Source: Kribbella pratensis
GTDB lineage: Bacteria; Actinomycetota; Actinomycetes; Propionibacteriales; Kribbellaceae
Length of the DNA: 64,000 nt
Assembly (NCBI RefSeq): GCF_004365355.1
Contig: NZ_SODP01000001.1
Location: 3,160,481-3,224,480, forward strand
Direction: 5' to 3'
The first letter of the stretch is position 1; every line of letters begins with the position of its first letter. Below the pieces are notes generated by a model. That model made no database searches. It was not told the origin of the DNA and was given only the letters and a program-made list of their open reading frames with translations. Both the position numbers and the translations under genes were made by a program. Positions 16,887-24,995 of the stretch are shown in pieces.

Positions 16887-17828
16887 GTGACTTCAGCAGT
16901 CGGCACGGACGATGCGCCTCCGGAAGAGTTCCAATCGGTCGGCGGCACGCTCGAGCGTGCGCTCATCTGGGTGTTCATCGTCGTACCCACAGTCGCCCTG
17001 CTGCCAGGGATCTTCTTCGCCTGGGGCGGTTGGATCGGCTGGCGCGACATCGTCATACTGATCGCCTTTTACGCGATCACTACCACCGGTATCGGCGCCG
17101 GCTACCACCGATGCTTCACGCACGGCTCGTTCAAATGCCGGCGCGGCCTAAAGATCGCGCTCGCGATCGCCGGCAGCATGGCGCTCGAAGGACCTGTGAT
17201 CCGCTGGGTTGCCGACCACCGCAAACACCACAAGTTCTCGGATCGAGACGGAGATCCACACTCACCCTGGCGGTACGGCACCACGGCTTGGGCCGTTACC
17301 AAGGGATTCCTCTTCGCCCACGCCGGATGGGTGCTATGGGGAGACGAACGCGCCGAGCCCAAGCATTACGCGCCAGACCTCCTCAACGACCGCGATCTGG
17401 CGATGGCGTCGCGACAGTTCCGCGTGCTCGCGGTGACCTCATTGCTGGCGCCTGCGCTCATCGGTGGACTGTGGGCCGGGTCGTGGCACGGTGCCGCTAC
17501 CGGCTTCTTCTGGGGCACTCTGGTCCGTATCGCCCTCATGCACCACGTCACGTTCTCCATCAACTCGATCTGTCACGTCACCGGCAAGAAACCCTTCACA
17601 GCGCGCGACAGATCAGGCAACGTCTGGTGGCTCGCCATCCTCAGCCAGGGCGAGTCATGGCACAACCTCCACCACGCCGATCCCACGTGCGCACGCCACG
17701 GCGTACTCAAGGGCCAGATCGACATCAACGCCTGGCTCATCAAGCGATTCGAACGGCTCGGCTGGGCGTACGACGTCAGATGGCCAGACCCAGCACGCCT
17801 CGAGAAGAAGCGCGCCGCCACCACCTGA
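16887..17828 (+). CDS. membrane fatty acyl desaturase
   Basis: About 313 residues of the acyl-CoA/acyl-lipid delta-9 desaturase family. The three His boxes are HRCFTH (about 74-79), HRKHH (about 111-115) and HNLHH (about 265), which bind the di-iron centre. Hydrophobic helices surround them (for example ALIWVFIVVPTVALLPGIFFAW and DIVILIAFYAI), so it is an integral membrane enzyme. GTG at 16887 fits AGGAG at 16877-16881 (5-nt gap); GTG at 16881 would overlap that site. It faces an XRE regulator gene tail-to-tail. Confidence 0.9.
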   Translation: MTSAVGTDDAPPEEFQSVGGTLERALIWVFIVVPTVALLPGIFFAWGGWIGWRDIVILIAFYAITTTGIGAGYHRCFTHGSFKCRRGLKIALAIAGSMALEGPVIRWVADHRKHHKFSDRDGDPHSPWRYGTTAWAVTKGFLFAHAGWVLWGDERAEPKHYAPDLLNDRDLAMASRQFRVLAVTSLLAPALIGGLWAGSWHGAATGFFWGTLVRIALMHHVTFSINSICHVTGKKPFTARDRSGNVWWLAILSQGESWHNLHHADPTCARHGVLKGQIDINAWLIKRFERLGWAYDVRWPDPARLEKKRAATT

Positions 17829-17853
17829 TCCGGCGCCGACCGGCAACGCTGGG

Positions 17854-18696
17854 TCACTGCATCGTGTGGAAGTTCTGGGTGCCGATCACGCGCAGCAGCT
17901 CAAGTTTCTCTGCGGCGTCGGTGCCCTCGGCCGGGAAGTACGCCAGCAGCTGGATGTCCTGTTCCTCGGTTAGCAGCACCTCGCAGCGAACGGTGACCGG
18001 GCCGACCTCCGGGTGCAGGAACGTCTTGCGGTCCGCCCGTCGTACGGCGACCTCGTGCCGGTCCCAGAGCTCGCGGAACTCGGCGCTCGTGCGCAGCAAG
18101 GCGTCCACGAGCTCGGTGACGTCGGCGTCGCCGGAGCGGCGGGAGTACGTCGCTCGTAGGTCGGAGACGTGGCTTGCCGACAGGCGCGCCCAGTCCTCCT
18201 CCGGCGTCGGGCGCTCACCGGGCTCGGTGAACCAGCGCCAGATCGTGTTCCTCTCCCGGCCCGGTCCCGCGGGAATCATCCTCAACAGCGCCGTGGCGAG
18301 CGGGTTGAGCCAGACCACCTCGCCGATATCGGTGCAGATGACCACGGGTACGTCGGTGATCCGGCCGGCGAGGCTGAGCAGGCCGGGCCGCACGTGCCGG
18401 CCACCGCGGCGTGGAGGCGGCGTAAGCCCGGCCAGGTGGTAGAGGTGGTCGCGCTGGTCGAGGTCGCACAGCAGCGCGCGGGCGATCGCGCCGACGACTG
18501 CCACGGACGGCGCCGACCCGCGGGCCTGCTCGAGCCTGGTGTAGTGGTCGATCGAGACCCCGGCGAGCCGGGCGACCTCCTCGCGGCGAAGGCCCGGCGT
18601 ACGACGCCGGAAGCCGTCCGGGAGCCCGACGTCGGCCGGACGCACCAGTTCACGCCTGCGGCGCAGGAAGTCGGCGAGGCCGGCTCGGTCGATCAT
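17854..18696 (-). CDS. XRE-family regulator with MmyB-like ligand domain
   Basis: A 280-residue protein. Residues 1-75 hold a Cro/C1-type helix-turn-helix (LADFLRRRRE, then LRREEVARLAGVSIDHYTRLEQARG), and residues 95-270 a PAS-like MmyB ligand-binding domain that starts DVPVVICTDIGEVVWLNPLATALL. Family members often bind fatty acids or other ligands and regulate divergent oxidoreductases. On the coding strand CAGAAT lies 6 nt before the ATG at 18694-18696, which suggests a leaderless start. It diverges from an aldo/keto reductase, its likely target. Confidence 0.9.
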   Translation of the reverse strand: MIDRAGLADFLRRRRELVRPADVGLPDGFRRRTPGLRREEVARLAGVSIDHYTRLEQARGSAPSVAVVGAIARALLCDLDQRDHLYHLAGLTPPPRRGGRHVRPGLLSLAGRITDVPVVICTDIGEVVWLNPLATALLRMIPAGPGRERNTIWRWFTEPGERPTPEEDWARLSASHVSDLRATYSRRSGDADVTELVDALLRTSAEFRELWDRHEVAVRRADRKTFLHPEVGPVTVRCEVLLTEEQDIQLLAYFPAEGTDAAEKLELLRVIGTQNFHTMQ

Positions 18697-18797
18697 GGGT
18701 CCATTCTGGTGCACCTCCTGTCGGCCAGGCAGGGAGAGCCTGTCCCCCGATATGCCGGGCCTGCCGCGGGCCGGCGAACCGGCACACGCTGGCTGGC

Positions 18798-19790
18798 ATG
18801 ACCACACAACTCGACACCCGCCAGCTCGGTCGCACCGGCCCGACCGTCACTTCACCCGGGCTGGGGGCCATGGGGCTTTCCGGCGCCTACGGCCAGACCG
18901 ACGATGCCGAGAGCATCCGCGTGATCCACGCCTATCTCGACGCCGGCGGCATGCTGCTGGACACCGCCGACTACTACGCGGCCGGTCACAACGAGATGCT
19001 CATCGGTCGCGCGCTGCGCGACCGACACCGCGACCAGGTGGTGCTGTCGGCCAAGTTCGGCGCCCGTCTCTCCCCCGGCCGAGCGCCTGACGGCTTCGAC
19101 GGCCGCCCTGAGACGGTGCGAAGGTCGCTCACCTACTCCCTGCAGCGGCTCGGTACCGACCATGTCGATATCTACCGGTTGGCGCGGCTGGACCCCGACG
19201 TACCGATCGAGGAGACCGTCGGCGCCATCGCCGAGCTGGTCGAGCAGGGGTTCGTCCGGTACGTCGGTCTCAGCGAGGTCGGCGCCGAGACGATTCGCCG
19301 CGCCGCTGCGACGGCCCCGATCAGCGACCTGCAGATCGAGTACTCCCTGCTCAGCCGCGGAATCGAGCGCAACGGCATCCTCGACGCCTGCCGTGAGCTC
19401 GGCATCGGCCTCACCGCCTACGGTGTCCTCGCCAGGGGCCTGATCGGCGGCAGCGGCAAGGTCGAAGGCGCTCGCGCGCACCACCCACGGTTCCAGGGGG
19501 CGAACCTCGATCACAACGCGGCGCTCGCTGCCCGGGTCCGCGAGGTCGCCGTAGCCAAGGGCGCCGCCATCGCCCAGGTCGCGATCGCCTGGGTGGCGGC
19601 CCAGGACGAACACATCGTCCCCATCGTCGGGGCACGTCGACCGGAACAGGTCTCGTCGATGCTCGCAAGCACCGCCGTGCCCCTGGACGCCGCCGACCTG
19701 GCCCGCCTCGACGAGCTCTTCCCGCAGGATGCGGCCAAGGGCGAGCGCTACCCCGCGCCGTACATGGCAGACCTGGACAGCGAGCGCTAA
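18798..19790 (+). CDS. aldo/keto reductase
   Basis: A 330-residue TIM-barrel AKR. Visible active-site residues are Asp and Tyr in LLDTADYYAAG, and Lys in VVLSAKFG. The His normally found in the DLYxxH segment is absent: the stretch reads VDIYRLARLDP. C-terminal cofactor contacts include PIVGARRPEQV. The start ATG 18798 has a poor ribosome site and a CACGCT 7 nt upstream. It diverges from the XRE/MmyB regulator, a common arrangement in Actinobacteria. Confidence 0.9.
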   Translation: MTTQLDTRQLGRTGPTVTSPGLGAMGLSGAYGQTDDAESIRVIHAYLDAGGMLLDTADYYAAGHNEMLIGRALRDRHRDQVVLSAKFGARLSPGRAPDGFDGRPETVRRSLTYSLQRLGTDHVDIYRLARLDPDVPIEETVGAIAELVEQGFVRYVGLSEVGAETIRRAAATAPISDLQIEYSLLSRGIERNGILDACRELGIGLTAYGVLARGLIGGSGKVEGARAHHPRFQGANLDHNAALAARVREVAVAKGAAIAQVAIAWVAAQDEHIVPIVGARRPEQVSSMLASTAVPLDAADLARLDELFPQDAAKGERYPAPYMADLDSER

Positions 19791-19810
19791 GCCGGGTGAT
19801 CCGCTGAGAG

Positions 19811-19841
19811 AGCGTCGGCCCGGGATTGCCGGGCCGACGCT
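19811..19841. terminator. bidirectional hairpin terminator
   Basis: AGCGTCGGCCCGG (19811-19823) pairs perfectly with 19829-19841 across a 5-nt loop. The very stable stem lies between the convergent AKR and anti-sigma-like genes, so it can end transcription in both directions. There is only a short T-run. Confidence 0.7.
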
Positions 19842-19845
19842 TCGG

Positions 19846-20916
19846 TCACTTCTCGGGGTAGAGCTTGCTGAGGAGGTTTCCGTTCTTGTCGTAGGCCCTG
19901 ACCTTCAGTGGATCTTTGTTGGAGTGCGGGGTCTTGTCGAGAGCGGTGAAGGCGTACCAGCCGTCCTTGAGTGGTGCTTCGTACCCCGGGCCGGAGCCGA
20001 TCTGTACGACGACCTTGGCGGTGTTGGCCGGCGCTTGCCCCCAACCGGTGGGCAGCGACCGGCCACAGACAGCACCGTTGCAGTCTGTGCCTTCGGGAAG
20101 GATCGTGGCGATCTCCTTGCCGAAGGTCCCGTCAGGCCACTCGATCCGCGGGTAGTCCGTTCCGAGGTCGTCGAGGCGCACGGCGGTCACCCCCCAGCCG
20201 TAGCCGGCGCCCTGAATCTGGTCCGCAGGCAACTGGCAGGCGATCACCGTTTTGCCGGACGGTGAAGCCGCGATCAGCAGTTCCCGGCTGAATCCACGGT
20301 AGTTCTTCTCATCCAGACTGAGCCGGTCCGAGACCAGGATGTGCCACTTGGTCATGTCGACCCAGGCGCTCACCGAGCAGTTGCGAAGCTGGCCGGCGGC
20401 GTCCTTCGGGAGCGGATCCGCCTTCGCGGCGGCGACCAGTGCGGCGGAGGGTTTGTCCCCACCGGGGATCGTGCAGAACGGACTCAGCTGGGTCCTGGCA
20501 CGGGACTTCGAGATGTAGATCTGCGAGCTCACGGACCGGAAGCCGGTGCTGCCCTTCATCGAGCCATTCGTACTGGGGTACCGCAGCGCGCAGCGGCGTG
20601 CGGCCTCCTGCGCCGAGATCCGCTGGCCGGCGCCTTCCTCGCCGCGGGGGACGCCCGCGACCGAACTGAACTGGGAGTTGTCGGGTTGGGTGCCGGCCAC
20701 GCCGGGGTCGTTGCCGGTAGCGGTGAAGTGGGGAATGAGGGTGACCACGAGGGCTGCCGCAGCGACGCCGGAGATGACGCCGCCCGCCTTCAGGAAGCGT
20801 CGGCGCCGGAGGCCGCGGCGGCCTCGGGCGAGGACCGTTGCCGTGTCGAATTGATCCAGTGGTGTGGCGTCGGCCAGGCGCTGCAGCTCAGCGCTGACCT
20901 CGCGGGTGTCTTCCAT
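19846..20916 (-). CDS. membrane-anchored protein paired with ECF sigma, anti-sigma-like
   Basis: A 356-residue protein with one membrane helix (FLKAGGVISGVAAAALVVTLIPHF) at about residues 40-65 after a cytosolic segment rich in Arg and Leu (RLADATPLDQFDTATVLARGRRGLRRRR). The outer part contains several Cys and no known domain. The start ATG has AAGGAG upstream, and it follows the sigma gene by 12 nt. The cytosolic N-terminus could bind the sigma factor, as in other SigE-family pairs, but it has no clear zinc anti-sigma HxxxCxxC motif; anti-sigma function is inference. Confidence 0.72.
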   Translation of the reverse strand: MEDTREVSAELQRLADATPLDQFDTATVLARGRRGLRRRRFLKAGGVISGVAAAALVVTLIPHFTATGNDPGVAGTQPDNSQFSSVAGVPRGEEGAGQRISAQEAARRCALRYPSTNGSMKGSTGFRSVSSQIYISKSRARTQLSPFCTIPGGDKPSAALVAAAKADPLPKDAAGQLRNCSVSAWVDMTKWHILVSDRLSLDEKNYRGFSRELLIAASPSGKTVIACQLPADQIQGAGYGWGVTAVRLDDLGTDYPRIEWPDGTFGKEIATILPEGTDCNGAVCGRSLPTGWGQAPANTAKVVVQIGSGPGYEAPLKDGWYAFTALDKTPHSNKDPLKVRAYDKNGNLLSKLYPEK

Positions 20917-20927
20917 CTCGTTCTCCT

Positions 20928-21431
20928 TCACAGCGCCGGACTCCGTCGCCGGTCGATGGCCTTGCGGAGAGTGTCGAGGCCGCGGGCGGCCTGGCTTTTC
21001 ACCGTGCCCTCCGAGCATCCGAGGATCTCCGCGGTCTGCTCGACCGAGAGGTCTTCGTAGTACCGAAGGACCACGCAGGCACGCTGGCGTGGCCCGAGTG
21101 CTCGCAGCGCTTCGAGCACCTCGTCACGGTCAGCGTGCCCGGCCGCGAAGTCGCCATGGACGGCGTACTCCGTAACCTCGGCGCTGTTGACCTCCCGGCG
21201 CCAGGGACGCCGACCAGCGTCGTACGCAACGTTGACCAGCATCCGGCGGACGTACGCGAACGGGTTGCCGGCCCGTTGCACCTTCGGCCAGGCCAGGTAC
21301 AGCTTGTAGAGCGTCTCCTGGACGACGTCCTCCGCCTTGTGCCAGTCGCCACCGATCAGGTACGCCGTTCTCCGTAGCGACGGAATCGCCGCCTCCACGA
21401 ACTCGACGAACGCCCTGTCCCGCTCCGTCAT
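20928..21431 (-). CDS. ECF sigma factor, SigE family
   Basis: A 167-residue RNA polymerase sigma factor with only regions 2 and 4. Region 2 includes EDVVQETLYKLYLAWPKVQ (about 40-58); region 4 includes LGPRQRACVVLRYYEDLSVEQTAEILGCSEGTVKSQAARGL (about 110-150). This is the SigE-70 ECF subgroup of actinomycetes. The ATG at 21429-21431 has GGAGG 5 nt upstream. It is in an operon with the membrane protein at 19846, and diverges from the collagen-like secreted protein gene, which it may control. Confidence 0.92.
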   Translation of the reverse strand: MTERDRAFVEFVEAAIPSLRRTAYLIGGDWHKAEDVVQETLYKLYLAWPKVQRAGNPFAYVRRMLVNVAYDAGRRPWRREVNSAEVTEYAVHGDFAAGHADRDEVLEALRALGPRQRACVVLRYYEDLSVEQTAEILGCSEGTVKSQAARGLDTLRKAIDRRRSPAL

Positions 21432-21757
21432 CCGCGCCTCCACTCTCCATGTCCCCCTCAAGACGGAAAGCCAATTCCTTGCGGTTGCATCCTCAAAGGC
21501 GGAAATCCGAGAGAGGGTCGCTGATCGCCGAGAACCGGAAGACCCACTCGCACAGGCCCCAGCCGTAGTTGCTGACAGCAAAGATCTCCCAGCAGCGCCG
21601 GAGCAGGCGGCACGCGCGCTCGGTGCGGTGCGGACCGGACCTTCCGGACCTGCTTGAACTCTCGGGCCGGACCGGCTGCTCGAACCGGTCCAGACCTGAT
21701 ACCGTGTGCCGTCCCTCGGGCCGTCAGAGCTTCCGGGGGCTCAAGAAGGGAAGCAGT

Positions 21758-22339
21758 GTGAGGCTCTTCAACACCAAGAAGAAGAAGTTGGTCGCCGCGA
21801 CCATCGCGGCGGTCAGCATCATCGGTGGAGGTGCGATCGCCGCGAACGCCGCGGGTGGTACGGGATGCCAGTACCTGACGTACCCGCTGTGCGCGCGCTC
21901 GGTCGCGTCGCTCCAGGTCGTGGACAACTCGCTGGCGGAGGCTGACCTGAGCCCCGCCGTGCGGGAAAAGCTCAACAAGGTCGGCACTGGCGAGGCCGGA
22001 CCCGCAGGTCCGGAGGGCCCCGCAGGTGCGGCCGGTACGGCAGGCAAGGACGGCGTCTCCGGTCTCGCGGTGACCGGCCCGACCAAGGACGTGCCGAAGG
22101 GCTTCAGCACCCTGAAGCTCGATTGCGCCGACGGTAAGAAGGCGATCGGCGGCGGACTCAAGTGGGACACCGGATCCGGTACTGCGGCCGACGTGGTGAT
22201 GAACGGCTCCTACCCGACCGATCTCACTGAGGTCGACGGTGTCGCGACGGCCACTTCCTGGACGATCGCCCTGACCAACAACGACCCCAAGGGCCAGATC
22301 ACGGTCCAGCCGTTCGTGACCTGCGTCGCCGCGAACTGA
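21758..22339 (+). CDS. secreted protein with short collagen-like repeat
   Basis: A 193-residue secreted protein. The signal peptide (NTKKKKLVAATIAAVSIIGG, cleavage after AANA) is followed by a Cys-containing segment, then about six GXX triplets (EAGPAGPEGPAGAAG) at about 85-105, and a beta-rich C-terminal domain with two Cys. GTG at 21758 has GAAGGGA upstream. It lies between an ECF sigma operon and a hairpin terminator. Function unknown; a surface or matrix protein is likely from the signal and repeat only. Confidence 0.82.
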   Translation: MRLFNTKKKKLVAATIAAVSIIGGGAIAANAAGGTGCQYLTYPLCARSVASLQVVDNSLAEADLSPAVREKLNKVGTGEAGPAGPEGPAGAAGTAGKDGVSGLAVTGPTKDVPKGFSTLKLDCADGKKAIGGGLKWDTGSGTAADVVMNGSYPTDLTEVDGVATATSWTIALTNNDPKGQITVQPFVTCVAAN

Positions 22340-22356
22340 TCCGCACCTTCGAACCT

Positions 22357-22399
22357 GCCGACCCCTGAGCCGAACCATCGGCCAGGGGTTCGGCATTTT
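22357..22399 (+). terminator. intrinsic terminator after the collagen-like gene
   Basis: A GC-rich stem (22357-22373 with 22378-22394, a bulge near the middle) with an ACCA-type loop is followed by ATTTT at 22395-22399. This is a typical rho-independent terminator for the rightward collagen-like gene, and it also meets the leftward DUF302 gene. Confidence 0.7.
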
Positions 22400-22444
22400 C
22401 GGGGTGGCTGAGCCTGTGCAGGTTTCCGGATTGCTCGCTGATCG

Positions 22445-22996
22445 TCAGTTGTGGGAGGTGTCAGCGGTCAGTTCGGCCGGCACCGGTAGGCCGAGGTGGT
22501 CGAGGAGGTCGGCCAGCTTGGCGTCGAGTTCTCGCCCGACCTGCGCGATACGCGAGTCGCCAAAGCTGTCGAACAGGGTGCTGGGCTGGTCGATCGTGAA
22601 CCACGTGCGATTGTCGTGGTCCACGTAGATCGCGGTGCGCAATGGCGCGTAGAGCATTACCGAGGGGTCGTGCTGGAACATGCGTTGGGCGAAGACGTGA
22701 TTGCCCATCAGGTATTCCACACACGCATGCGATTCGGCGGCCAGTTCCATCAGGGAGCCGACATCGGTGCTCCAGTACCTGATGAAACTGTGCGGGGCGT
22801 TTTCCTCAGTTGCCTGCCGGACGAGGTCCCAACTGGCCTGTTCCTTCTTGAACTGCTCGTAGCGGTGTGCCTGAAGCTCCGGTACGGCGCGCTCGTAGCT
22901 GTCCCGGAATTCCGGGAAGGTCGTCGTGACGGGGATGGTCAGGCGGACCACCTCGTGCGGGAAACGCTGGATGGAGTGGGAATCGCTGGCGGGCAT
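22445..22996 (-). CDS. DUF302-family protein
   Basis: A 183-residue protein with the DUF302 pattern in its second half (HVFAQRMFQHDPSVMLYAPLRTAIYVDH, then the helix RIAQVGRELDAKL). A conserved helix of Trp, Tyr and His residues lies in the first half. The family has no known enzyme activity; members occur beside redox and hydrolase genes. A weak AAGGACGG precedes the ATG. It is 102 nt downstream of the hydrolase at 23099-23938 on the same strand, with a small hairpin (23066-23087) between, so co-transcription is possible. Confidence 0.8.
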   Translation of the reverse strand: MPASDSHSIQRFPHEVVRLTIPVTTTFPEFRDSYERAVPELQAHRYEQFKKEQASWDLVRQATEENAPHSFIRYWSTDVGSLMELAAESHACVEYLMGNHVFAQRMFQHDPSVMLYAPLRTAIYVDHDNRTWFTIDQPSTLFDSFGDSRIAQVGRELDAKLADLLDHLGLPVPAELTADTSHN

Positions 22997-23098
22997 GGAA
23001 TTTCCGTCCTTCGATGGTCATGGCTGTTGCTCGATCAGGGTCCGGAGAACCGGTGAAGCGGCCACGGTGCCGATCGCGGACGGCACCCTGGCGACCCG

Positions 23099-23938
23099 TC
23101 AGTCGCGGAGGAACTCCAGGGTCTGCTGAACGAACAGCTGGTGGTACTGGAAGATCGCGCCGTGGCCCGCGTCCGGGTAGATGCTCAACGTAGCGTTGGG
23201 GAGCAGTTGCGCGAGGTTGAACGAGCTGATCGTCGGCACCAGAAGGTCGTTGTCGCCGTTGACGACCAGGACGGGCTTGTCCACGTCGGTCAGACCGGCG
23301 GGCGAGGTGCCCTGCTCCCATTTCGTTGCCGCGATCAACTGGGCACCGATCGTCTCGTCCGTCACGGGCGCGTCGCGGTCCTCCGTACGCTCGTCCAGGC
23401 GAGCGAGAAACGCGTCCGCGGCGGCCTGGCTGCGCGACGTCGGCGAGAAGAAGAGGTAGTGCTTGGGGTGCTTGCCTTCAGCGGCCGACTTCCCGAACGC
23501 ATTTTGCAGCGTCGAGCCCCAGCCGGCAGGCCCTTCGTCACCGGCGGGCGACGTACCGGCCAGGACGATCCGCCGGACCAGGTCGGGCCGCTGCTGGACG
23601 ACCGCCTGGGCCACCATGCCACCCAGGGAGAAGCCCAGCAGATCGACGAGGTCGAGCCCGCGTGCCTCCAGGAAGGCCGCCGTGTCGGCGGCCATCGCCT
23701 CGATGCTGTCGGGGGTCGTGCCACCGGAACCGCCGACGCCCCGGAGATCCACCACGATGACGCGTCGCTCGGCCGCGAGGCCGTCGACCACAGCGGGATC
23801 CCATTCGTCCAGCACCGCAGTGATGTGGTTCAGCAACACCAGCGGTACGCCGCCGGCCGGACCCAACTCGCGATACGCGAACGGCGTTCCGGCGACGTCC
23901 ACCGTCTCGCCAGGTGCTTGCACAAAACTCGCTGTCAT
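23099..23938 (-). CDS. alpha/beta hydrolase
   Basis: A 279-residue cytosolic alpha/beta hydrolase with the nucleophile elbow GFSLGG (catalytic Ser), Asp in the NGDNDLLVP strand, and His in YPDAGHGAIFQ. The oxyanion side is VPLVLLNHITAV, with His in place of the more usual Gly-rich loop. The ATG 23936-23938 has GAAGGGCG upstream. The gene is divergent from the SDR at 24222. Substrate unknown. Confidence 0.88.
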   Translation of the reverse strand: MTASFVQAPGETVDVAGTPFAYRELGPAGGVPLVLLNHITAVLDEWDPAVVDGLAAERRVIVVDLRGVGGSGGTTPDSIEAMAADTAAFLEARGLDLVDLLGFSLGGMVAQAVVQQRPDLVRRIVLAGTSPAGDEGPAGWGSTLQNAFGKSAAEGKHPKHYLFFSPTSRSQAAADAFLARLDERTEDRDAPVTDETIGAQLIAATKWEQGTSPAGLTDVDKPVLVVNGDNDLLVPTISSFNLAQLLPNATLSIYPDAGHGAIFQYHQLFVQQTLEFLRD

Positions 23939-24221
23939 GTCTCGCCCTTCTTGCGCGATGACTCCGCGCTCGTCTAGGGAATTCGCCTCGTGGCGCTCCT
24001 GGACAGCCTCGCCGGGATCACCGGGAACCGCTTCCGTCGGAAGACCACCGCCGGGCGGCGCGAAACTCCACACCGGCAGTCATTCCTCCGTACCACCGCG
24101 TCGTGCACAGGGTCGTTGGCGCGGTCAACGAACCATGGTCTCGCTGACAGTCGTTCGACCGATGCGGTCGGATTCCATCCTGCCGACACTGATGGAACAG
24201 CCGAACAGCAACGGGGAGCAC

Positions 24222-24995
24222 ATGTCACAGATCGTCCTTGTTACCGGGGCTTCCAGTGACCTCGGCGCTGCCACCGCCACCGCGTTGGCCGACTCAGGCC
24301 ACACCACGTACGCCGGGATCGGTCCACTCGCCGGCCGATTTGCCGAGCCGAGCGGCGACGGCCCACGCCCCGTCCAGTTGGACATGGCCGACCAGCGCTC
24401 GGTCTCGACCGCGGTCGACCACATCTTGGCGGAGTGCGGAAGGATCGACGCGGTGGTCCACGGCGTCGGCCCGGTGCCGCGCGGACCACTCGAATCCTTC
24501 ACGCCTTATCAGCTGGCGCAGATCTACGACGCGCATGTGCTGTCCACTCAGCGCGTCAACCGTTCCGTGCTGCCACAGATGCGCGAGCGGCGCGAAGGCC
24601 TGCTGGTGTGGGTGGTGCCGGCGAACCACGACGCCGTGGGCGAGCCCTACCTCGCGCTGTACTCCGAAGCGGTCACGATGATCGAACACCTCGCCGCGAG
24701 CTACGCCCAGGAGCTGACCGAGTTCGGTATCGAGACCACGATCGTCGTACTCGAATTCCTGGTCCCTGAGGCCGGACCTCGCGTTCGCGCCGTCTATCCG
24801 GACGACGCCGAGACGGTTCAAGCCTACGAAGGCCGATCCCCCGGCCTGATCCACGCGGTGGACTCGAAGCTGGTCGAGCACGAGCTCAGGAGCGCGGAGG
24901 TCGCCCGCGCGGCGCAGGCCATCGCCGCCGTCGTCAGCAGCCCGAAAGGCACCCGCCCGTTGAGGTTCACTCCCGGCGCCGCCCCCAGGTATTAG
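24222..24995 (+). CDS. SDR-family protein with degenerate active site
   Basis: A 257-residue Rossmann protein that starts MSQIVLVTGASSDLGAATA, a good SDR cofactor motif. The active-site helix reads Y147-S-E-A-V151, so Lys of YxxxK is replaced by Val, and the usual Ser near residue 134 is missing (VVPANHD). Such a protein may bind NAD(P) without normal reductase activity. The start is fixed by GGGAG upstream of the ATG at 24222. It converges with the LuxR-type regulator, their stops overlapping by 4 nt. Confidence 0.85.
   Translation: MSQIVLVTGASSDLGAATATALADSGHTTYAGIGPLAGRFAEPSGDGPRPVQLDMADQRSVSTAVDHILAECGRIDAVVHGVGPVPRGPLESFTPYQLAQIYDAHVLSTQRVNRSVLPQMRERREGLLVWVVPANHDAVGEPYLALYSEAVTMIEHLAASYAQELTEFGIETTIVVLEFLVPEAGPRVRAVYPDDAETVQAYEGRSPGLIHAVDSKLVEHELRSAEVARAAQAIAAVVSSPKGTRPLRFTPGAAPRY

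Noticed and set aside
23066..23087. A 7-bp hairpin between the hydrolase and DUF302 genes
   Set aside because: The stem is short and has no T-run, so a terminator call is not justified.
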